Assembly (NCBI GenBank): GCA_934646185.1
Contig: CAKUEH010000008.1
Location: 1 to 64,000, forward strand
From: an uncultured Oscillospiraceae bacterium
Lineage (GTDB): Bacteria > Bacillota > Clostridia > Oscillospirales > Oscillospiraceae
Direction of reading: 5' to 3'
DNA length: 64,000 nucleotides
The notes below the pieces were generated by a model. The model searched no databases and was not told the DNA's origin. It saw only the letters and a program-made list of their open reading frames with translations. Both the position numbers and the translations under genes were made by a program. This document shows positions 48,342 through 56,281 of the stretch, piece after piece (position 1 is the stretch's first letter; each line of letters opens with the position of its first letter).

Positions 48342-50656
48342 TGAAGAATTTCAAGAAATTCACCGCATTTGTGCTGGCTCTGTGTATGCTGTTCTCTCTG
48401 TCCGTGGCTGCATTTGCCGCTGAACCGGAAACACACATGGTCTACGACAGCGCCCCTGACGAAGACGTGACTGCGTCTACCGAAACAGCCACCTCCGGCA
48501 CAATCCCCGGCAGCAAGATCAAGTGGGAACTGAACGAGCACAACTGGCTGATGATCTCCGGATCAGGAGATTGTGCGCCGTTCACCAGCAAGGACGATCA
48601 GCCGTGGGCGGCTGTGCGGGATCAGATCACGCAGGTCTGGTTTGACGATATGGAAAATCTCAAAATTTCCGATCTCGCGTACTGGTTTGAGGACTGCGTC
48701 AATCTGACCACAGCCGAGCTTCCGCTCGCGCCGACCATTGGCAGACACGCCTTTTACAACTGCCCGAAGCTCTCTACGCTGACCATGTACTACGGCGAAA
48801 CAGTTCTGAACAGCATCGGCGAGGATGCGTTCTGGCGCGAAGCCGATTCCGGCGACACGCTCTATATCGCCTACATCATCGGCTACCCGGAAGCAACGGT
48901 GCCGTTCTACACCTATGATTGGGCGGCGTCCAATCGCAGCAGCCGGTATTTTTATGATCTGTACGGCGTGTATCAGAACGCAGACGCCGCCACCACTGCA
49001 CTCAACGGCATCAAGAAAGCGCCGGGTATCTCTGTTCAGTCCACCGGCTCCATCATTGGCAACTGCCCTTCATGCGGAAAGTATTCGTTCCAGGGCACAT
49101 ACGTTGAAGTCGCACATTCGTCTCGCGGCCATGCAAACTATAATGAGTGTTATCTCTGCCACTACGTCCAGTACCTTGGCACTTACACCTATAAGAGCCA
49201 CGGCGTGGGCGCCTACGGTTCCGGTACTTGTCCGGACTGCGGCAGCCATACATGGGTATTGCAGAGCCAGCAGGCAGCCACCTGTACCAGCAACGGTTAC
49301 CGGTCGTATTCCTGCGCCTGCGGTCAGACCAAGAGCGAAACCATCTATGCAAGCGGCCACAGCTACAGCTATGGTTCGTGGGAGCAGTATTCGTCCAGTC
49401 AGCATCGGCGCACAGGTTCTTGCCGGAACTGCGGCGCGACGGACTACGACTATGCCAGCCACAGCATGAGCTACGGATCATGGAGCAATTCTTCCTCCAG
49501 TCAGCATAGTCGTACGGCCTCCTGCCGCACTTGCGGATACAGCACTACGGAATACGGAAATCATAGCTATTCCACCGGCGCATGGAGCAAGTATAGTGAT
49601 ACGCAGCATCGGCGCACAAAGACTTGTTCCGGTTGCGGCGCGTCCACTTATGACTATGCCAATCACAGCTATTCCTACGGTTCGTGGGTGACGGACAGTG
49701 AAACGCAGCATAAGCGCACAAAAACCTGCTCCGCTTGTGGAGATTCTGGTTACGAATACGCCGACCACACCGACGCAAACGGTGACGGCAAATGCGACAA
49801 TTGCGGTGCGACCGTCAGCCTGACGGTCACTTGGGACGCAGGCAGCAACGGCGGCACCATCGATGGCAAGGCCAGCTTTTCCGAAACCGTGAAGCCGAAC
49901 AGCAAGCCGACCGCGCCGGGCAGCGTTCCCGTCAAGACCGGCTACACGTTTAAGGGCTGGTTCACGGCAAAAACGGGCGGCAGTCTTTACAGCACGGTCA
50001 CGATCACGTCCAGCACAACGTTTTACGCGCAGTTTGAGGTCAACAAGTACACCGTGAAGTGGGATTTGGGAACCGGTCAGAGCGAAACGACCGAGCAGAC
50101 CTACGGTGAAAAGCTCGTTCTCCCCACCGAGCCGACGCGCAAAAACGCGGAATTTTTAGGCTGGTTCACGGAGAAAGACGGCGGTACGGAGGTCGATTCC
50201 AACACCGCCTATACAACGGACGGCGAAACAACCTATTACGCCCATTGGGAGATTGCCGAGGTCTTTTCCGTGACTGTGCCGGTTACATTGCCACTTGTCA
50301 TTGACGAGAGCGGCGAGGTTCACACCGGTGCAGCGGAGATTATCAATGCGTCCACGGGCGAAGTTGTTGTGTCCTCCGTCAGTATCAGCACGAAAAACGG
50401 CTGGCAGCTCGTTCCGTTTGATACCGATATGGCACACGCCAAAGTCGATGCGAAACAGCTCGGTTTCAAGATCAACGATTCCGTGACGACAAAAACCGGC
50501 GATACAGAAACGCTCATTTTGCGTGGGCCATGGGATATTGCAGAAAACGGCAAGCTGCCGCTCTCCTATGATGCGGTTGTCAGCGCCGTATCCAAAGCAG
50601 TTACCGAACAAGAGGTCCTTTCTGTCGTGTTCGTGCTGGAATGGGGCGGTGAATAA
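48341..50656 (+). CDS. Large secreted repeat protein: BspA-like, Cys-pair repeats, InlB-type repeats, shared C-terminal domain
   Basis: A 771-residue exported protein (signal 1-25). Residues about 50-210 are BspA/LRR_5-like (IGRHAFYNCPKLSTLTMYYG). About 235-490 hold repeated roughly 36-residue units with two CxxC pairs or one (SYSYGSW, QHRRTKTCSGCGASTYDYANH), which could bind zinc. About 490-635 hold two InlB B-type repeats (KTGYTFKGWFTAKTGG, KNAEFLGWFTEKDGG). About 637-771 is the domain shared with the 45800 product (FSVTVPVTLPLVIDESGEV). It lacks its own wall anchor. AAGGAGG before ATG 48341. Likely adhesin. Confidence 0.85.
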   Translation: MKNFKKFTAFVLALCMLFSLSVAAFAAEPETHMVYDSAPDEDVTASTETATSGTIPGSKIKWELNEHNWLMISGSGDCAPFTSKDDQPWAAVRDQITQVWFDDMENLKISDLAYWFEDCVNLTTAELPLAPTIGRHAFYNCPKLSTLTMYYGETVLNSIGEDAFWREADSGDTLYIAYIIGYPEATVPFYTYDWAASNRSSRYFYDLYGVYQNADAATTALNGIKKAPGISVQSTGSIIGNCPSCGKYSFQGTYVEVAHSSRGHANYNECYLCHYVQYLGTYTYKSHGVGAYGSGTCPDCGSHTWVLQSQQAATCTSNGYRSYSCACGQTKSETIYASGHSYSYGSWEQYSSSQHRRTGSCRNCGATDYDYASHSMSYGSWSNSSSSQHSRTASCRTCGYSTTEYGNHSYSTGAWSKYSDTQHRRTKTCSGCGASTYDYANHSYSYGSWVTDSETQHKRTKTCSACGDSGYEYADHTDANGDGKCDNCGATVSLTVTWDAGSNGGTIDGKASFSETVKPNSKPTAPGSVPVKTGYTFKGWFTAKTGGSLYSTVTITSSTTFYAQFEVNKYTVKWDLGTGQSETTEQTYGEKLVLPTEPTRKNAEFLGWFTEKDGGTEVDSNTAYTTDGETTYYAHWEIAEVFSVTVPVTLPLVIDESGEVHTGAAEIINASTGEVVVSSVSISTKNGWQLVPFDTDMAHAKVDAKQLGFKINDSVTTKTGDTETLILRGPWDIAENGKLPLSYDAVVSAVSKAVTEQEVLSVVFVLEWGGE

Positions 50657-50660
50657 GCGT

Positions 50661-51098
50661 ATGGACGAAGAAAAAGCCATAGAGCAAATAACTGTACTTG
50701 TCGTCGAGCCGGGATATGCGCCATACGAAAAGACGATTCCGAATGACTTTCATGCCATGCAAGAGATCGTCGGCGGCCTGATTACGGTTGTTTATCCGTA
50801 TGTGGAGCCAGTCGGCATTGTCGCAAATGACGAGGGGCTGCTTTTGAACATGGATTTCAACCGCAGCGTTGAGGGCGGCTATGGCGGGATTTTCGGTCCG
50901 TTTTTCGTGTGCGGTCTGACGGAGGAGAGCTTTTGTTCGCTCCTACCCGACCAGATGGAACACTTCAAGAAGAAATTCCATAAGGCTGAAATTCTGGTGG
51001 CTTTTCGCGGGAGTGAGCCGGTCACGCTGAAGGTTGAGCCGAAGCAGAAAAACGCGACGCCCGAAAAGCAGCACAAACCGCCGTCGCAGGAGCGTTGA
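50661..51098 (+). CDS. DUF3846 domain protein
   Basis: Small cytoplasmic protein of a family confined to plasmids, phages and ICEs; function unknown. The 145-residue protein has the DUF3846 core VVEPGYAPYEKTIPNDFHAMQEIVGGLITVVYP followed by VGIVANDEGLLLNMDFNRSV and FGPFFVCGL. A basic C-terminal tail (KQKNATPEKQHKPPSQER) is disordered-looking. ATG 50661 is taken because the domain begins there; it is 4 nt after the cassette stop. Confidence 0.85.
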   Translation: MDEEKAIEQITVLVVEPGYAPYEKTIPNDFHAMQEIVGGLITVVYPYVEPVGIVANDEGLLLNMDFNRSVEGGYGGIFGPFFVCGLTEESFCSLLPDQMEHFKKKFHKAEILVAFRGSEPVTLKVEPKQKNATPEKQHKPPSQER

Positions 51099-51100
51099 CG

Positions 51101-52054
51101 ATGGGATTTGAACTGACCGGCGCAACGCCAGATGAACGGCTAAAGGAGCTGACCGAAAAGCTGGAACAGGGCGTGAGCGAGATTTTCACCAGTGGACGCT
51201 ATGTGGAGTATCTGTCTGCCATGTCCAAATTCCATTCATACAGTTTCGGCAACGTCATGCTGATTCTCATGCAAAACCCGGCTGCATCCCATGTAGCCGG
51301 GTTTCACGCATGGAAGAAGAATTTTGAGCGCACGGTCAAGGCTGGTGAGCATGGGCTAAAAATTCTTGCGCCCTGTCCATATCGGCGCTTTATTGAACAA
51401 GACCGTTTAGACGCGAATGGAAAACCGCTTTTGGACGCGGCTGGCAAGCCACTTCGGGAGCGGACGCTGGTGCAGCTTATGCGATTCCGGATTGTCACCG
51501 TCTTTGACATTTCGCAGACCGAGGGCAAGGAACTTCCCAGCATCGGTGTTTCGGAACTCAGCGGCGATATTACACATTTTAAGGAACTGGCGGATGCGAT
51601 CACAAGCGTTTCGCCGGTTCCCATTTTGTATGAAGCGCCGCATGGCGCGGCGAAAGGCTGCTTCAACCACGTTACGGAAGAAATTTTGGTCCGCCCAGGC
51701 ATGAGCCAGAAGCAGACGGTCAAAACCATGTTACATGAAATCAGCCACGCCACGCTTCACCGACGCAAGAAAAACGAGCCGCCGTCCAAAGACCAGCACA
51801 CGCGCGAGGTTGAAGCCGAAAGCGTTGCCTATGTGGTCTGCCAGCATTTCGGTATCGACACGTCGGATTATTCTTTCGGTTACGTCGCCGGGTGGAGCAA
51901 GGGCAAGGAGCTGGACGAACTGAAAGCGTCGCTCGATACCATCCGCTCCTGCGCCGCCGATTTGATCGACGCTATTGAAGAAGAATGTCCAACCTTGTGT
52001 CCGCAGAAAATTCAGCCGCAGGAAAAATCGCATGGAGGTGAATCGAGAGCATGA
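51101..52054 (+). CDS. ArdC-like N-terminal domain with ImmA/IrrE (M78) metallopeptidase domain
   Basis: Probable anti-defence or regulator-processing protein. The 317-residue protein has an ArdC-type single-strand DNA-binding domain at about 10-110 (YLSAMSKFHSYSFGNVMLILMQNP, GFHAWKKNFERTVKAGEHGLKILAP). A peptidase domain follows with HEISH (zinc HExxH) at about 211 and a downstream Glu in REVEAESVAYVVCQHFGIDTSDYS. ATG 51101 is 8 nt after AGGAG and just after the DUF3846 stop. The paralogue at 55028 has lost the first zinc His. Confidence 0.88.
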   Translation: MGFELTGATPDERLKELTEKLEQGVSEIFTSGRYVEYLSAMSKFHSYSFGNVMLILMQNPAASHVAGFHAWKKNFERTVKAGEHGLKILAPCPYRRFIEQDRLDANGKPLLDAAGKPLRERTLVQLMRFRIVTVFDISQTEGKELPSIGVSELSGDITHFKELADAITSVSPVPILYEAPHGAAKGCFNHVTEEILVRPGMSQKQTVKTMLHEISHATLHRRKKNEPPSKDQHTREVEAESVAYVVCQHFGIDTSDYSFGYVAGWSKGKELDELKASLDTIRSCAADLIDAIEEECPTLCPQKIQPQEKSHGGESRA

Positions 52055-52638
52055 CGGATTATCAGCCGGACATACTTACATTTCTGGAAAAGGTGGTCCA
52101 GAAGAACACGGTTGCCTTTTTCGAGGATTTCAATGTTGATAGAATCGTGCTTCAAGCCAGCGCACAGGAAACCGATATGGAGCATCGGTCCTTTCTCTGG
52201 CTGAGCCGACCGCACGGAACATGGTGTGTGCCGGAGAGCGAAACATTTCTGCGCGGCAGCAGCGCCTACGACGTATGGACATTCTACGCAGATCAGCCAA
52301 AAGGCATCATTGCCTATCGTGTTATAGTCGATGGATTCCGCGACGGTAAGCTGGCGGGCAAAGTCATTCCGTTGGACTATGCAAAGCAGGTACAGCGCGT
52401 GGTCAAATTTGCGCTGCCCATTGCAAAGGTACAATACCGTGACAAGGACGGATATTTCTGTGAATGTAGTTATCCCACTTTCTGTAACGACATAATGCGG
52501 CGGGAAAAAGGAATACATGATATTCGATATGTACCGGAAAGCGAAGCGGAATTGCGAAATCTGTTGTCGCTGGAGCACCAGATGGAAAAGCAGGATAAGC
52601 GCCCTCGACGGACAAAATCTGTTACCATGCAGCGGTAA
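52051..52638 (+). CDS. ICE-associated hypothetical protein (195 aa)
   Basis: I recognise it only as a protein commonly located between the M78 gene and mobC in Tn1549-like elements. It is soluble, with no signal peptide. The centre (YDVWTFYADQPKGIIAYRVIVDGFRDGKLAGKVIPLDY) looks like a mixed alpha/beta fold, and the C-terminal tail is basic. The start overlaps the preceding stop by 4 nt, with GGAGG upstream. No function can be assigned. Confidence 0.78.
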   Translation: MTDYQPDILTFLEKVVQKNTVAFFEDFNVDRIVLQASAQETDMEHRSFLWLSRPHGTWCVPESETFLRGSSAYDVWTFYADQPKGIIAYRVIVDGFRDGKLAGKVIPLDYAKQVQRVVKFALPIAKVQYRDKDGYFCECSYPTFCNDIMRREKGIHDIRYVPESEAELRNLLSLEHQMEKQDKRPRRTKSVTMQR

Positions 52639-52641
52639 CGG

Positions 52642-52730
52642 AATCAGCACCGCTTGCGGTGCTGATTTAGCAAGTATGTCGTTTGTTAAACGACCCTTGT
52701 TAGGGGTGAACCCCTAAGACCCCCGCGTTT
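52642..52730. promoter_or_regulatory. Candidate origin of transfer (oriT) upstream of mobC
   Basis: Three inverted repeats in 75 bp: AATCAGCACCGC/GCGGTGCTGATT (52642-52667), GTCGTTT/AAACGAC (52678-52694) and AGGGGT/ACCCCT (52702-52715), the last followed by AAGACCCCCGCG. This hairpins-then-nick-like arrangement just upstream of mobC and the relaxase is typical of oriT. The nick site is not proven. Confidence 0.6.
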
Positions 52731-52733
52731 TGC

Positions 52734-52748
52734 GTCTCACGGTGAGAC
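52734..52748. repeat. Intergenic palindrome GTCTCACGGTGAGAC, copy 2
   Basis: Same 15-mer as copy 1, with GC/GC flanks extending the symmetry to 21 bp, between the oriT candidate and mobC. Confidence 0.8.
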
Positions 52749-52779
52749 GCATTTCTATATGACGATGCGCCGGAAATGC

Positions 52780-52794
52780 GTCTCATGGTGAGAC
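52780..52794. repeat. Intergenic palindrome GTCTCATGGTGAGAC, copy 3
   Basis: One change from copy 2. Flanking AAATGC/GCATTT extends the inverted repeat to 27 bp with the central base unpaired. It lies 28 bp before mobC. Confidence 0.8.
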
Positions 52795-52821
52795 GCATTT
52801 CAACTGGACAGGAGGGATTTT

Positions 52822-53130
52822 TTGCGCAGTCGATCACATTTCACCGGCGTATGGCTGAACAACGCGGAATATCGGCAGCTCATGCAGCTTTGCCAGAGCA
52901 GCGGTCTGTCTGCCAGCGCCATGATCCGCAAATGTATTCTGGGTGAAACCGTCAAGCCGCGCCCACCGGACTGCTATGCGGAGCTTTTGCGTGTGCTGTC
53001 TGGCATCGGCACGAATATCAATCAGCTTGCACACTGGGCGAACGGCAAGGGCTATGTCACACAGGCACAAATCCATGATGCCGCACGCTTTGCGCGAGAA
53101 GCGTGGGAACTGGTGCGGGAGTCGATATAA
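52822..53130 (+). CDS. mobC: MobC-like relaxosome accessory protein
   Basis: Small DNA-binding protein that helps the relaxase open oriT. The 102-residue protein has a ribbon-helix-helix-like N-terminus (TGVWLNNAEYRQLMQLCQSSGLSASAMIRKCILG) and the MobC signature LSGIGTNINQLAHWAN. The start codon is TTG 52822 after GGAGGG. Its stop overlaps the relaxase start (TAATG). Confidence 0.92.
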   Translation: MRSRSHFTGVWLNNAEYRQLMQLCQSSGLSASAMIRKCILGETVKPRPPDCYAELLRVLSGIGTNINQLAHWANGKGYVTQAQIHDAARFAREAWELVRESI

Positions 53131-54446
53131 TGGCATACGATAAGATTATCGTCATTCATTCCCGGCTGGATCGCTGTCTGGACTATGTGCAGAACGACGG
53201 CAAGACGGATTTAGGAAATGCCGTAGATTACATCTGCAATCCCGTCAAGGCGGAATTGCAGACGGCAATCAACTGTACGCTGGATAAGGCTTTTGTGCAG
53301 ATGCAGAAAACCAAACGGCGCTGGGATAAGAACGGCGGGATTCTCGGTTTTCATATCATCCACTCCTACGCGCCGGGTGAGGTCACACCGGAGCAGGCGC
53401 ACGAAGCAGGCGTAGAGTTTGCGCGGCGGCTTTTAGGTGATAAATACGAAGCCGTTGTCTGTACGCACACCGACCGTGACCACCTGCATTGTCACATCGT
53501 TTTCAATTCCGTTTCGTTCATGGATGGCAGAAAGTACCGGAGCGATTTCAAAAGCTACTTTCACGATCTGCGCGACACGTCGAACACCGTAAGCCGGGAG
53601 CATGGTTTTTCTGTCATTGGTTCCAACGGACAGGGAAAGCACTATTCCGAGTGGAACGCCGAGCGAAGCGGCAAAACAACCGTCCGTGACCTTATCCGCC
53701 GTGACATTGACGCGGCGCTGGCCGGAAGCCTGACCTATGATATGTTTCTGGAAACCTTGCGTCGGCAGGGCTATACCATCAAGCGCGGCCCGAATGTCAA
53801 GCATACCGCAGTCCGTCCGCTGGGCGGGCAGCGGTTTGTTCGTCTGGACGGTCTTGGAGATGGATACACAGAAGCCGACCTCATGCAACGATTGAATGAG
53901 CAGCGGCATGAACCAGAACCAACGCCACCAGTATTCTCAGCACAAAAGCGCTATATCGTTCGCCGCCGCCCGCGCCGCTATCCGCCTGTCAAGCGCGGCA
54001 GCTTTCGGGCGCTGTATCTTTACTATCTATATCTGCAATCCCCGCGCAAGCGGAAGCCGCAGAAAATCCCTTTTGAAACGCGGGCTGAGATTTGTCGTGC
54101 GAAGCAATACCGCCAGCAATTCTTCCTTTTGCAGAAGTATCACATAGATACAAAACCGGAGCTGGATATGCTGTCTGATGCACTGACAAATGAAATGCAA
54201 ATAATCGTAGATCAGCGTAAGGAATTATACGCATTGCGCCGGGAGCAGCCGTCTGAGCAGCTTGACGCGGACATTGACAGCCTGACCGCGCAGCTCCGCC
54301 CGTTGCGCCGGGAGCTGCGGTTGTGCGGCAAAATCGCGGAATATTCGCCGCGGATGCTGCGGCAGGTGCAGGAGAGTAATTCACCATCAACGGAAAATCA
54401 TGCGCCGGATAAGGCGCGGGAAAGGAGGCACAGCCTATGGAGGTAA
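53130..54446 (+). CDS. Relaxase, MobA/VirD2 (MOBP-like) family
   Basis: Nicks oriT and pilots the transferred strand. The 438-residue protein has an N-terminal relaxase domain (1-about 280) with candidate nucleophile Tyr in the first 40 residues (DYVQNDGKTDLGNAVDYICN), GFHIIHSYAPGEVTPEQAHEAGVEFA, and the metal-binding three-His motif HTDRDHLHCHIVFNSV. The C-terminal part is basic and helical. The start ATG 53130 overlaps the mobC stop; it overlaps the pcfB start by 10 nt. Confidence 0.94.
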   Translation: MAYDKIIVIHSRLDRCLDYVQNDGKTDLGNAVDYICNPVKAELQTAINCTLDKAFVQMQKTKRRWDKNGGILGFHIIHSYAPGEVTPEQAHEAGVEFARRLLGDKYEAVVCTHTDRDHLHCHIVFNSVSFMDGRKYRSDFKSYFHDLRDTSNTVSREHGFSVIGSNGQGKHYSEWNAERSGKTTVRDLIRRDIDAALAGSLTYDMFLETLRRQGYTIKRGPNVKHTAVRPLGGQRFVRLDGLGDGYTEADLMQRLNEQRHEPEPTPPVFSAQKRYIVRRRPRRYPPVKRGSFRALYLYYLYLQSPRKRKPQKIPFETRAEICRAKQYRQQFFLLQKYHIDTKPELDMLSDALTNEMQIIVDQRKELYALRREQPSEQLDADIDSLTAQLRPLRRELRLCGKIAEYSPRMLRQVQESNSPSTENHAPDKARERRHSLWR

Positions 54447-55015
54447 GCGGCGAAGCTGCTGATCTCGTCATGAAAGAAGGCGTTCAAATCTCGGAAGAAG
54501 CGATCAAGCTGCTGGCGCGTGGCGCAAAGAATCTTGCGGCGCTTTTATACGCGCTGGCAAAAGACCAGAAAAAGCTCTACGGCATGGTCGGGATGAACCG
54601 ACTTTTAAGTGAGCAGCGCCCCATCGAGGTTTTACCTTTGCGCACGGAGGATTTTGATGATTTCAAGCAGCGGGCTAAAAAGGTCGGTCTGCTATTCTCA
54701 GCCATCGTGGATAAAAAAAGCGATGAACCGTACATTGAAATCCTGACCAACATTGACCATCTCTCACAGGCAAATTATATCTTAGAGCAGATGGGATACC
54801 AGCCGAAGCAGTTGGAGGACGCACAGCCAAAAAAAGAGCCGACCCCTGCCCAACGAGAACCATCCTTGCAAAAGCAAAAGAGTGGCTTGACGCAGGGGAC
54901 GACTTCGATCAATAGCGAAGAAAAACAACCCGTTCGCGGTCGGTTGGCAGCATTGCGTGCCGCCGCAGACAGAACACGACCGGAACCCCAGCGCGAGCTG
55001 GAGCATATCAGATAA
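54437..55015 (+). CDS. PcfB/DUF3801 family protein
   Basis: Relaxosome-coupling accessory protein, by analogy with PcfB of pCF10, which links the relaxase to the coupling protein. The 192-residue protein opens with VMKEGVQISEEAIKLLARGAKNLAALLYALAKDQKK, continues with FKQRAKKVGLLFSAIVDKK and YIEILTNIDHLSQANYILEQMGY, all DUF3801 hallmarks, and ends in a charged tail. AAAGGAGG precedes ATG 54437. Confidence 0.87.
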   Translation: MEVSGEAADLVMKEGVQISEEAIKLLARGAKNLAALLYALAKDQKKLYGMVGMNRLLSEQRPIEVLPLRTEDFDDFKQRAKKVGLLFSAIVDKKSDEPYIEILTNIDHLSQANYILEQMGYQPKQLEDAQPKKEPTPAQREPSLQKQKSGLTQGTTSINSEEKQPVRGRLAALRAAADRTRPEPQRELEHIR

Positions 55016-55027
55016 GGAGGAATTATT

Positions 55028-55891
55028 ATCGCAAACTTAGCAGATTTAGTCAATGAGAAGAATCAGAGCAGTGAACTCTGGCAGGCCCAGCGTCAGGCAG
55101 ACCGCGAGAACACGAACGCCATGCAGGATGCAGGCATTCTCCAGATCACTAGCAATCCCGAAATGTATTTACGGTACTTAAATTGCCAAGCCGACAATCC
55201 AAGTTATAGCGCGGGCAATGTCGCACTCGTTATGGTACAGGATCAGGGCGCGACCGTTTTCGGAACAAAAGACCGGTGGAAAAGTCTGATGCGCAGCGTC
55301 AGCGCCACGGAAGAAAAGAACGGTGTTAAAATTTTCACACGTTCCTCTTTCGGAAAGGGCTACACCCTAACGGACGTTTATGACGTGCGGCAGACAACCG
55401 GACGTGACCTGAAGCACACCGCATTGCAGCCGGACAGCAAGGAAATGACGGAAGCCCTCAAAACGCTCCTGAATTATTGTGTTGTGCCGCTGGTGAGTGA
55501 TGAGAGTATCCCCATGCCTGCGCTCTACGACCCAAACCAGATGAAAATGGCAATCAATCCGAATTATGGCGGCGCAGAAGCGTTTGCGGGCATTGCCGCA
55601 GAAATCGCGCACGTCCGTTTTCATGCGAAAGGCTATAACCAAAACTATTCGAGGGATGATTATGAACTGGACGCGCAGAGCGTCGGTTACATGATCTGCC
55701 ATCGGTTTGGCGTTCCGTGTGAAGCGCCGGACGTATCAAATCTGGCAGCATTTTATGACGGCTTTGAACCGCAAGATCGGCGGCAGGCACTCGGACAGAT
55801 TCAGGACATGGCGCAGAAGATCGGCGGCAGCATTGAACGCGCGATCACGCCGCAGGTTCGGTCACGGAATGTGAATCGCAACGCACGTTAA
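55028..55891 (+). CDS. ArdC/M78-like protein with degenerate metal site, ATC or ATT start
   Basis: About 287 residues. It is a divergent paralogue of the 51101 product: a DNA-binding-like N half (NPEMYLRYLNCQADNPSYSAGNVALVMVQDQGATVFG) and a peptidase-like C half with AEIAHVRFH where HExxH is expected, so the first zinc His is lost, and DDYELDAQSVGYMICHRFGVP. It probably lost catalysis and kept binding. The frame is closed by a TAA at 55013. Between that stop and the first in-frame ATG (55121) the only codons at RBS distance from AAGGAGG are ATT 55025 and ATC 55028. Confidence 0.78.
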   Translation: MANLADLVNEKNQSSELWQAQRQADRENTNAMQDAGILQITSNPEMYLRYLNCQADNPSYSAGNVALVMVQDQGATVFGTKDRWKSLMRSVSATEEKNGVKIFTRSSFGKGYTLTDVYDVRQTTGRDLKHTALQPDSKEMTEALKTLLNYCVVPLVSDESIPMPALYDPNQMKMAINPNYGGAEAFAGIAAEIAHVRFHAKGYNQNYSRDDYELDAQSVGYMICHRFGVPCEAPDVSNLAAFYDGFEPQDRRQALGQIQDMAQKIGGSIERAITPQVRSRNVNRNAR

Positions 55892-55894
55892 AAA

Positions 55895-56050
55895 GGTTTG
55901 CTCCCCTAGCGGGGAACATACTCCGCTGGCCGTCCGCAGTCAAGGCCGGTCGATACTGGCGTATCAACCGCAGAGCCAGCCAGTGTGCGCACTGGCTGGG
56001 CCTTGACAGCGGCCGCCCAGCGGAAGTGCGGCAGACAAGGGGAGCAAACC
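55895..56050. ncRNA. Candidate structured RNA or cruciform element, three-way junction
   Basis: A 156-nt non-coding segment folds almost completely. A 13-bp closing stem GGTTTGCTCCCCT/AGGGGAGCAAACC (55895-55907/56038-56050) is followed by CCGCTGG/CCAGCGG, then GTCAAGGCC/GGCCTTGAC. Inside that are two hairpins, GATAC-TGGC-GTATC and CCAGCCAGTG-TGCG-CACTGGCTGG. Another hairpin, GCCCGCTGACGCGGGC, lies just after (about 56057-56072). No terminator T-run follows. Strand is undetermined; cotranscription on plus is likely. No known RNA family was recognised. Confidence 0.65.
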
Positions 56051-56113
56051 AAGGCTGCCCGCTGACGCGGGCTTCTCGATCATGGGGAGACGTGCGCGCC
56101 AAACCGGAAATAC

Positions 56114-56128
56114 GTCTCACCGTGAGAT
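56114..56128. repeat. Intergenic palindrome GTCTCACCGTGAGAT, copy 4
   Basis: One mismatch in the symmetry. The preceding CCGGAAATACGTCTCA resembles the CCGGAAATGCGTCTCA before copy 3, so flanks are shared too. It lies 30 bp before the small membrane-protein gene. Confidence 0.75.
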
Positions 56129-56158
56129 TCATTTTTGAAATGGAGGTATTGAACGTTT

Positions 56159-56281
56159 ATGAAAAAGGTGTTTTATTTCGCAATACCGCTGCTTTTACTT
56201 TCGGCAGCCGGTCTGATTCTTTTGTGCAAGCGCCTGACCGGAAGAACCGGGCTTGCTTGTTTGGACGATTCTGACCTGTGA
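56159..56281 (+). CDS. Small membrane protein (40 aa) preceding virD4
   Basis: MKKVFYFAIPLLLLSAAGLI begins a 40-residue protein with one membrane segment and an acidic end (LDDSDL). TGGAGG lies 13 nt before ATG 56159 (slightly long spacing). Its TGA overlaps the GTG start of virD4, so it is probably translationally coupled to it. Function unknown; possibly a small T4SS component. Confidence 0.65.
   Translation: MKKVFYFAIPLLLLSAAGLILLCKRLTGRTGLACLDDSDL

Noticed and set aside
55845..56132. 95-codon minus-strand ORF across the structured segment
   Set aside because: No RBS, and the DNA is dominated by inverted repeats. The composition reflects the stems, not coding.
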